Below, piece after piece: positions 26,401 to 33,049 of a DNA stretch of 64,000 bases. Location: NCBI GenBank assembly GCA_964017195.1, contig CAXHKT010000183.1, positions 1,397,901 through 1,461,900 of the forward strand. Direction: 5' to 3'. The notes under the pieces are model-generated. The model did not search any database and was not told the origin of the DNA. It was given only the letters and a program-made list of their open reading frames with translations. This DNA is from Siderastrea radians (taxonomy: Eukaryota; Cnidaria; Anthozoa; Scleractinia; Rhizangiidae). Both the position numbers and the translations under genes were made by a program. Position 1 is the first letter of the stretch. Each line of letters starts with the position of its first letter.

Positions 26401-27970
26401 TGAACCCATGGGTTGAATTAGTTTCCAATATCACCAGAGCAATGCCAACCATGTCCTGTTAGTTACCAAGAGTTTTTACTGGATTTCATCAAATTACTAG
26501 CATGCACCCATGGGTCGATCATATCACCCAAGCTATGCCAACCATGTCCTGTTAGTTACCAGGAGTTTTTACTGGATTTCAACAAATTACTAGCATGAAC
26601 CCATGGGTCAACCATATCACCCAAGCTATGCCAACCATGTCCTGTTAGTTACCAAGAGTTTTTACTGGATTTCATCAAATTACTAGCATGAACCCATGGG
26701 TCAAATTCCTAGGATGAACCCATGGGTCGAATTAGTTTCCAATATCACTAGAGCTATGCCAACCATGTCCTGTTAGTTCCCAAGAGTTTTTACTGGATTT
26801 CAACAAATTACTAGCATGAACCCATGGGTCAAATTAGTTTCCAATATCACCAAAGCTATGCCAACCATGTCCTGTTAGTTCCCAAGAGATTTTACTGGAT
26901 TTCAATAAATTACTAGCATGAGTGCTATGATGAACCCATGGGTCAAATTAGTTTTCATTATTACTCATGCAACAACAACCATGTCCCGCTAGTTCCCAAG
27001 AGTTTTCACTGGGTTTAAACAAATTCTTGGGATGAACCCATGGGTCCAATTAGTTTCCAATATCACCCAAGCTATGCCAACCATGTCCTGTTAGTTCCCA
27101 AGAGTTTTCACTGCGTTTAAACAAAGTTCTATGATGGACCCATGGGTCAAATAAGTTTCCGGTACCATTGAAGCTCTGCCCACCAAGTTCCGTTAGTTCC
27201 CAAGACTTTCCACGGGGTTTACACAAATTCCTAGGATGAACCCATGGGTCGAACTAGTTTCCAATATCACCAGAGCAATGCCAACCATGTCCTGTTAGTT
27301 ACCAAGAGTTTTTACTGGATTTCATAAAATTACTAGCATGCACCCATGGGTCGATCATATCACCCAAGCTATGCCAACCATGTCCTGTTAGTTCATAAGA
27401 GTTTAACTGGATTTCAACAAATTACTAGCATGAACCCATGGGTCGACCATATCATACAAGCTATGCCAACGATGTCCTGTTAGTTCCCAGGAGTTTTTAC
27501 TGGATTTCAACAAATTACTAGCATGAACCCATGGGTCAACCATATCACCCAAGCTATGCCAACCATGTCCCGTTAGTTCCCAAGACTTTCGACGGGGTAT
27601 AGACAAATTCCTAGGATGAACCCATGGGTCGAATTATAGTTTCCAATATCACCAGAGCAATTCCAACCATGTCCTGTTAGTTACCAAGAGTTTTTACTGG
27701 ATTTCATCAAATTACTAGCATGGGTTTAAACAAATTACTAGCATGAACCCATGGTTCAAATAAGTTCCCGGTACCATTGAAGCTCTGCCCACCAAGTTGC
27801 GTTAGTTCCCAAGAGTTTTCACGGGGTTTAAGCAAATTGCTAGCATGAACCCATGGGTCGAATAAGTTTCCAATATCACTAAAGCTATGCCAACCATGTC
27901 CTGTTAGTTACCAAGAGTTTTTACTGGATTTCATCAAATTACTAGCATGCACCCATGGGTCGATCATATC
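19603..27970 (-). repeat. Satellite B main array
   Basis: Tandem array whose units, read on plus, start ATGAACCCATGGGTC. Most units are 102 bp (such as 23541-23642 and 23643-23744). A 93-bp class carries ACCATATCACCCAAGC, a 100-bp class carries GAAGCCATGCCATTG, and a 26-bp partial unit recurs. Each unit holds the palindrome CCCATGGG, and many also hold TTTAAA, CCTAGG or GCTAGC. Subtypes recur in a fixed order about every 1.2-1.3 kb, judged from the ACTTTCCACGGGGTTTACAC subtype near 20.65, 21.97, 23.82, 25.05, 26.37 and 27.2 kb. No gene is seen. Confidence 0.95.
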
Positions 27971-28310
27971 CCATGGGTTCATGCTAGTAATTTGTTAGCT
28001 ATGCCAACCATGGTTTTTAGGACATGGTTGGAATTGCTCTGGTGATATTGGAAACTAATTCGACCCATGGGTTCATCCTAGGAATTTGCGTAAACCCCGT
28101 GGAAAGTCTTGGGAACTAACGGGACTTGGTGGGCAGAGCTTCAATGGCACCGGAAACTTATTTGACCCATGGGTTCATCATAGAACTTTGTTTAAACGCA
28201 GTGAAAACTCTTGGGAACTAACAGGACATGGTTGGCATAGCTTGGGTGATATTGGAATCTAATTGGACCCATGGGTTCATCCAAGGAATTTGTTTAAACC
28301 CAGTGAAAAC
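27971..28310 (+). repeat. Satellite B, scrambled inverted block
   Basis: Around 27,970-28,020 pieces of monomers are joined out of order, including GCTATGCCAACCATGG next to AGGACATGGTTGG. After that about three monomers run in the opposite orientation. Confidence 0.85.
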
Positions 28311-28443
28311 TCATATCACCCAAGCTATGCCAACCATTTCCTGTTAGTTACCAAGAGTTTTTACTGGATTTCATCAAATTACTTGCATGAACCTATGGGT
28401 CAAATTAGTTTCCAATATCACCAAAGCTATGCCAACCATGTCC
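28311..28443 (-). repeat. Satellite B terminal fragment
   Basis: Orientation flips back at ATATCACCCAAGC. The last recognisable satellite B sequence is CAACCATGTCCTC; non-satellite sequence follows. Confidence 0.85.
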
Positions 28444-28562
28444 TCAAACCTAGTCTAGATTTTAAAAATTCCGCCCGCGAAGATTTCAAAATAAAAACGC
28501 GGGATTTTCAGCTTTGTTTGTATTCGCCGGTTCAAAGTTCCGTTGAACTGTTTATGTCCAGC

Positions 28563-28575
28563 GTTGCCAGGCAAC
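28563..28575. promoter_or_regulatory. X-box-like palindrome (RFX type)
   Basis: GTTGCCAGGCAAC matches the consensus for RFX transcription factors, GTNRCC, a short spacer, then RGYAAC. RFX sites drive ciliary genes in animals. Without a recognisable downstream gene, use of this site is unproven. Confidence 0.45.
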
Positions 28576-28790
28576 GACTGTTATGACCTATGTAAGATAT
28601 ATGCAGTATTTCCAGTTATGGAATATATAATGAGGGTATGCAGAAATTCTCTCAAAATTCAAAGCTAAAGTGGTATATGCCCCACAAAGCACATCGATCG
28701 ACTCCTCAATATATAATCTAACACCTCTCCAGCTTGATTGCGGTAAGAGAGATGTTCCAGACCCTTTTTAAAGCGTAAAATCTATGCTGT

Positions 28791-28832
28791 AACTTACCCA
28801 TTTTGGGTTAGCTTAACCCACTTTGGGTAACT
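28791..28832. repeat. Imperfect palindrome of TTACCCA and TGGGTAA
   Basis: The stretch reads nearly the same on both strands around GGGTTAGCTTAACCC (28805-28819). It is part of the dispersed-repeat-like sequence left of the 368-bp element. Confidence 0.7.
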
Positions 28833-28860
28833 TATCCATTTAACAAATCGCAAGCGGTTT

Positions 28861-28900
28861 TCCATTGTCTGTACTCTTATTGACAATGGATTTGACGTCA
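28861..28900. promoter_or_regulatory. 9-bp hairpin followed by a CRE-type palindrome
   Basis: TCCATTGTC pairs with GACAATGGA across 12 bases (28861-28890). TGACGTCA, the cAMP-response-element palindrome, follows at 28893-28900. It is more likely part of a dispersed repeat than a promoter, since no gene follows. Confidence 0.4.
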
Positions 28901-28958
28901 CAAAATGTTCAAAACTCAAGTGGAACAGCGCGGTCCCTTAGTGATGTAGAAGGCAGGG

Positions 28959-29326
28959 ATTACTGTTTTTATAATCTGCATAATAATATACATACAAAAA
29001 TTTCTGCAATCTGATTGGCTGAGAGCACCCAAATTTATTTTGAACTTTTGAGTGCAAAAAAGTGAAAATTTGATTGGCTAGTTTGAACGGACTAGCCAAT
29101 CAAATTCAATTTCACGTTTTTGCACTCAACAATTTCAAAATTTGCATTCAAAAATTTCAAAATTTGCACTCAACTCCAAATTAAAAACAAAAAAATAGTG
29201 GATAATTAATAGTGGAGGTTGCAGCAATGTTAGAAAATATTTCTTTTTCGTTTTGGCTGTACTTTTGGCGGGATTTTGTACATTTACACGCGCGTCGCCG
29301 ATTTCCCGCCTTTCAAACTTTCAAAC
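28959..29326 (+). mobile_element. 368-bp inverted element, left copy
   Basis: Reverse complement of 31765-32132 with only about two mismatches over 368 bp, from GATTACTG to TTTCAAAC. It holds a long hairpin (29048-29129), a twice-repeated AATTTCAAAATTTGCA motif near 29,130-29,170 and an open frame from 29,212 starting MEVAAMLENI that stays open through the element. No transposase and no target-site duplication are visible at the outer ends. It could be a non-autonomous transposon, or simply one arm of a recent inverted duplication. Confidence 0.6.
29048..29129. repeat. Long hairpin inside the 368-bp element
   Basis: TTGAGTGCA pairs with TGCACTCAA at the ends. The inner 16-bp stem 29067-29082 pairs perfectly with 29091-29106 around an 8-base loop. 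The stem contains ATTGGCTAG and its complement, so it displays two inverted CCAAT boxes. Confidence 0.85.
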
Positions 29327-29335
29327 GTTTTTTTG

Positions 29336-29490
29336 AGGGAACGACACAAAGAACGGCTGCGGGGCAGACATTTGTCAGCAAGGAAGACATACCGGCTTGT
29401 CTCGTCCCACGCAACGCTCTAGCTAACTAGTGTGGAGGGAGCGTTGCGTGACGACACTAAAGACGGCTGCGAAGGAGACTACGACTTGTC
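29336..29490. mobile_element. Hairpin repeat of anthozoan type
   Basis: Contains a perfect 12-bp stem (29408-29419 with 29439-29450) around GCGTTGCGTG. It also has two related passages, GAACGGCTGCGGGGCAGAC and AGACGGCTGCGAAGGAGAC. From memory, the GCGTTGCGTGACG and GGCTGCGAAGGAGACT combination is a common dispersed repeat in reef-coral genomes. The exact boundaries are uncertain. Confidence 0.5.
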
Positions 29491-29599
29491 CTAATAATTA
29501 CAGAAAAAATATTTACAAATTTACAAATTTTCACTTATATTTACATTTTATTATATTTACAACTTTTACAATATATACATTTACAGAAAAAATAATTAT

Positions 29600-29722
29600 T
29601 TACAAAGAGTCAGTACGAACACCATGCACAACTAAAACAATAAGGCCTATAATTAAAAATATCAAAATTAAAATTAAAAGGTACAAAATATAAGGTCTGC
29701 GTGGCACTTCGAATTCTGGTTC
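29600..29722 (-). CDS. Possible terminal exon encoding a membrane helix
   Basis: Read on minus, a pyrimidine-rich tract ending TTTATAG (an acceptor-like site at 29723-29724) is followed by 40 sense codons and a TAA at 29600-29602. The peptide starts EPEFEVPRRP; residues 12-32 form an uninterrupted hydrophobic stretch rich in I, L and V, followed by a short polar tail RTDSL. This looks like the C-terminal exon of a single-pass membrane protein. A donor-like GTGAGC lies 62 nt further upstream (29779-29784), but the exon it would close meets an in-phase TGA at 29815-29817, so no upstream exon is confirmed. The surrounding DNA is very AT-rich, which by itself favours I, L and F codons, so a chance frame is possible. 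No family recognised. Confidence 0.3.
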   Translation of the reverse strand, partial: EPEFEVPRRPYILYLLILILIFLIIGLIVLVVHGVRTDSL

Positions 29723-29843
29723 CTATAAAGAGAAAATGAGAAAAATAGATATATGTCTGTTTTATAACTTCCATATTTGCTCACCTTTTTCAAAAATTTT
29801 AATTGAGAGAACAATCAAATAGCTAGCCTGCGTAGCGGCTTTC

Positions 29844-29866
29844 GGGGAGGGGAGGGGGGACTGGGG
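29844..29866 (+). other. G-quadruplex motif
   Basis: Runs of 4, 4, 6 and 4 G separated by loops of 1, 1 and 3 bases fit the standard four-tract rule. Confidence 0.7.
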
Positions 29867-29883
29867 CCAGGAAAGGAGGGGAT

Positions 29884-29935
29884 GGGAGGGGAGGGGAGGA
29901 GGAGGGGAAGAAATTTCTTTCCCTCCTCCTCCCCT
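29884..29935. repeat. Purine-rich palindrome with G-quadruplex motif
   Basis: 29884-29907 has four tracts of at least three G. 29892-29913 pairs with 29914-29935 as a nearly perfect inverted repeat centred on GAAATTTC, with one or two mismatches. One strand is almost pure purine to the left of the centre and pure pyrimidine to the right. Confidence 0.8.
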
Positions 29936-29955
29936 TCCCTCCCCCCTCCTTATGC

Positions 29956-30196
29956 AAGGCTAATCACATAACAAAAGCAACAATAGAAAGGATAACAAAT
30001 TTCGCGTGGCCGCTTTTATCAGATGGATGAAGTTTTAAAACTAAGTTTGGTGGATGTGTGTTTTCCTTCCTTTTTTTTTTCAATAGAAGGTAGTTGAAGT
30101 GTTTCCTAATGTGAAAAGTATCAAGTAGTAGTTGATTTAACTAATACAACAGACGAGTCTACGGCGCCATGGAACTTATAAAAAATTATAATTAGA
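29956..30196. other. Unassigned AT-rich sequence
   Basis: No open frame, RNA gene or repeat recognised. It contains a T-run near 30,070. Confidence 0.6.
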
Positions 30197-30393
30197 ACTG
30201 AAGGCTCTCGACTAAACACTGAATTAGTGTTTCTCTTGTTATTTATCGCTCGCTTCAAGCATAAAACAATGATTTCAGTTTTGTAGCGGCAAATTTAAAA
30301 CTGAAGGCTCTCGACAAAACACTGAATTAGTGTTTCTCTTGTTATTTATCGCTCGCTTCAAGCATAAAACAATGATTTCAGTTTTGTAGCGGC
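30197..30393 (+). repeat. 103-bp tandem duplication
   Basis: ACTGAAGGCTCTCGAC begins each copy (30197 and 30300). Both end TCAGTTTTGTAGCGGC, with almost no differences. Each includes the small palindrome AAACACTGAATTAGTGTTT. The second copy abuts satellite B directly. Confidence 0.9.
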
Positions 30394-31576
30394 TAGTAAT
30401 TTGATGAAATCCAGTAAAAACTCTTGGTAACTAACAGGACATGGTTGGCATAGCTTGGGTGATATGGTTGACCCATGGGTTCATGCTAGTAATTTGTTGA
30501 AATCCAGTAAAAACTCCTGGTAACTAACAGGACATGGTTGGCATAGCTTGGGTGATATGTTTGACCCATGGGTTCATGCTAGTAATTTGTTGAAATCCAG
30601 TAAAAACTCTTGGCAACTAACAGGACATGGTTGGCATAGCTTGGGTGATATGATCGACCCATGGGTGCATGCTAGTAATTTGATGAAATCCAGTAAAAAC
30701 TCTTGGTAACTAACAGGACATGGTTGGAATTGCTCTGGTGATATTGGAAACTATAATTCGACCCATGGGTTCATCCTAGGAATTTGTCTAAACCCCGTCG
30801 AAAGTCTTGGGAACTAACGGGACATGGTTGGCATAGCTTGGGTGATATGGTTGACCCATGGGTTCATGCTAGTAATTTGTTGAAATCCAGTAAAAACTCC
30901 TGGGAACTAACAGGACATCGTTGGCATAGCTTGTATGATATGGTCGACCCATGGGTTCATGCTAGTAATTTGTTGAAATCCAGTAAAAACTCTTATGAAC
31001 TAACAGGACATGGTTGGCATAGCTTGGGTGATATAATCGACCCATGGGTGCATGCTAGTAATTTTATGAAATCCAGTAAAAACTCTTGGTAACTAACAGG
31101 ACATGGTTGGCATTGCTCTGGTGATATTGGAAACTAATTCGACCCATGGGTTCATCCTAGGAATTTGTGTAAACCCCGTGGAAAGTCTTGGGAACTAACG
31201 GGACTTGGTGGGCAGAGCTTCAATGGTACCGGAAACTTATTTGACCCATGGGTGCATCATAGAACTTTGTTTAAACGCAGTGAAAACTCTTGGGAACTAA
31301 CAGGACATGGTTGGCATAGCTTGGGTGATATTGGAAACTAATTGGACCCATGGGTTCATCCCAGGAATTTGTTTAAATCCAGTGAAAACTCTTGGGAACT
31401 AGCGGGACATGGTTGTTGTTGCATGAGTAATAATGAAAACTAATTTGACCCATGGGTTCATCATAGAACTTTGTTTAAACCCAGTGAAAACTCTTGGGAA
31501 CTAGCGGGACATGGGTGTTGTGGCATGAGTAATAATGAAAACTAATTTGACCCATGGATTCATTATAGAACTTTGA
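30394..31576 (+). repeat. Satellite B, opposite-orientation block
   Basis: About 12 monomers in the orientation opposite to the main array, with the same subtypes in mirrored order, including a GATATGGTCGACCCATGG run of 93-bp units near 30.85-31.05 kb. The closest match is the reverse of stretches such as 22.0-22.5 and 26.6-27.6 kb, so it is an inverted duplicate of part of the main array. It ends at CATTATAGAACTTTG. Confidence 0.92.
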
Positions 31577-31604
31577 AATTAAATTGTTGTGTGCTGGATC
31601 CAAG

Positions 31605-31703
31605 ATGGCGGACAATTTTGCCGCCGAAACACATCTTGTCGAAAAAAGACCTTTTCAATGTGGCTGGATCCAGATGAGATATGATCCAGCCAAAAGTCCG
31701 TAG
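31605..31703 (+). CDS. Short open frame with AAGATGGCGG start context
   Basis: ATG at 31605 sits in CCAAGATGGCGGAC, a context common at animal translation starts and also a YY1-type site. The frame encodes 32 residues starting MADNFAAETH and stops at TAG 31701-31703. A donor-like CAGGGTAATA lies about 30 bp past the stop, so splicing would not remove the stop. TGGATC and GATCCAG repeats nearby suggest dispersed-repeat sequence. It is probably not a gene; it is listed because it is the only good start context in this stretch. Confidence 0.15.
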   Translation: MADNFAAETHLVEKRPFQCGWIQMRYDPAKSP

Positions 31704-31764
31704 AACTCAGCGAAACTCCTCAGTATCGCCAGGGTAATATTTTCAATTAATTTATTGGAAGCTA

Positions 31765-32132
31765 GTTTGAAAGTTTGAAAGGCGGGAAATCGGCGACGCG
31801 CGTGTAAATGTACAAAATCCCGCCAAAAGTACAGCCAAAACGAAAAATAAATATTTTCTAACATTGCTGCAACCTCCACTATTAATTATCCACTATTTTT
31901 TTGTTTTTAATTTGGAGTTGAGTGCAAATTTTGAAATTTTTGAATGCAAATTTTGAAATTGTTGAGTGCAAAAACGTGAAATTGAATTTGATTGGCTAGT
32001 CCGTTCAAACTAGCCAATCAAATTTTCACTTTTTTGCACTCAAAAGTTCAAAATAAATTTGGGTGCTCTCAGCCAATCAGATTGCAGAAATTTTTGTATG
32101 TATATTTTTATGCAGATTATAAAAACAGTAAT
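31765..32132 (-). mobile_element. 368-bp inverted element, right copy
   Basis: Inverted partner of 28959-29326. The visible differences are TTATTTTTCG versus TTCTTTTTCG in the open frame and AAAAATATAC versus AATAATATAC near the outer end. Similarity stops sharply on both sides: inner flank AGCTA, outer flank ATAAAAAAATGG. Confidence 0.6.
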
Positions 32133-32141
32133 CATAAAAAA

Positions 32142-32234
32142 ATGGAAACATTTTCGATGCAAGTGAAAGCAAGTTTTGTTGATAAAATCTGTCGTTCGCG
32201 AACTGTCGAAATCAATGAAGATCAACAACTTTTC
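32142..32234 (+). CDS. Open reading frame entering the assembly gap
   Basis: ATG at 32142 opens 31 codons, METFSMQVKASF onward, still open at the gap (32235). A TATAAAAA sequence lies about 25 bp upstream (32118-32125), but it belongs to the 368-bp element and is also present in the left copy. Composition is balanced and unlike the satellites, so it could be the first codons of a real exon or of a transposon gene lost in the gap. No family recognised. Confidence 0.25.
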
Positions 32235-32257
32235 NNNNNNNNNNNNNNNNNNNNNNN
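32235..32257. other. Assembly gap (23 N)
   Basis: Run of N between non-satellite DNA and a satellite B fragment. The true distance is unknown. Confidence 1.
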
Positions 32258-32319
32258 CCGCTAGTTCCCAAGAGTTTTCACTGGGTTTAAACAACGTTCT
32301 ATAATGAACCCATGGGTCA
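32258..32319 (-). repeat. Satellite B fragment joining satellite A
   Basis: About 60 bp of one monomer up to CCCATGGGTCA, then AATAATAATGCAAATCC of satellite A. This junction is the exact reverse complement of the one at 18,710/18,711, with the same rare CGTTCTATAATG variant beside it. Confidence 0.92.
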
Positions 32320-33049
32320 AATAATAATGCAAATCCCTCGGGGCTCTCAGAAAAAAACGTTTATTGTGTAGAAAAGCGCGATATGTGCGATCCTTAGGGA
32401 AAAAACCCCATTTTTGGCCTTCCCAGAGTCTAAAAAGATGTTGTTAACTGAGCAAGGCTGCGTAAGGCTGCGCACTGGCCTAATAATAATGCAAATCCCT
32501 CGGGGCTATCAGAAAAAAACGTTTATTGTATAGAAAAGCGCGATATGTGCGATCCTTAGGGAAAAAACCCCATTTTTGGCCTACTTAGAACCTAAAAAAG
32601 GTGTTGTTGACTGAGCAAGGCTGCGCAAGGCTGCGCACTGGCCTAATAATAATGCAAATCCCTCGGGGCTATCAGAAAAAAAAACGTTTATTGTGTAGAA
32701 AAGCGCGATATGTGCGATCCTTAGGGAAAAAACCCCATTTTTGGCCTTCCCAGAGTCTAAAAAGATGTTGTTGACTGAGCAAGGCTGCGTAAGGCTGCGC
32801 ACTGGCCTAATAATAATGCAAATCCGTCGGGGCTATCAGAAAAAAACGTTTATTGTGTAGAAAAGCGCGATATGTGCGATCCTTAGGGAAAAAACCCCAT
32901 TTTTGGCCTACCCAGAACCTAAAAAAGGTGTTGTTGACTGAGCAAGGCTGCGCAAGGCTGCGCACTGGCCTAATAATAATGCAAATCCCTCGGGGCTATC
33001 AGAAAAAAAACGTTTATTGTGTAGAAAAGCGCGATATGTGCGATCCTTA

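Larger units (their letters stand above)
28444..30393. other. Non-satellite island between satellite B blocks
   Basis: About 1.95 kb without tandem monomers. It holds an RFX-type site, several hairpins, the left copy of a 368-bp inverted element, a hairpin repeat of anthozoan type, an AT-rich stretch with a possible minus-strand exon, G-rich tracts and a 103-bp duplication. No convincing complete gene is visible. 28,580-28,790 shows nothing specific beyond a donor-like GCGGTAAGAG near 28,740. Confidence 0.8.

Noticed and set aside
19603..27970. CENP-B box in satellite B (TTCGACCCATGGG)
   Set aside because: It matches the TTCG and central A of the mammalian box but lacks the final CGGG. No full match seen in either satellite.
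28738..28748. Splice donor GCGGTAAGAG as the end of a 5' exon
   Set aside because: No supporting open frame or matching acceptor could be identified downstream.
28791..28832. Telomere-like GGGTTA and TAACCC
   Set aside because: Single copies forming a palindrome, not an array.
29430..29693. Plus-strand open frame rich in K, T, I and F
   Set aside because: It lies in AT-rich sequence, overlaps the hairpin repeat, and has biased low-complexity composition. The opposite strand gives a more coherent exon.
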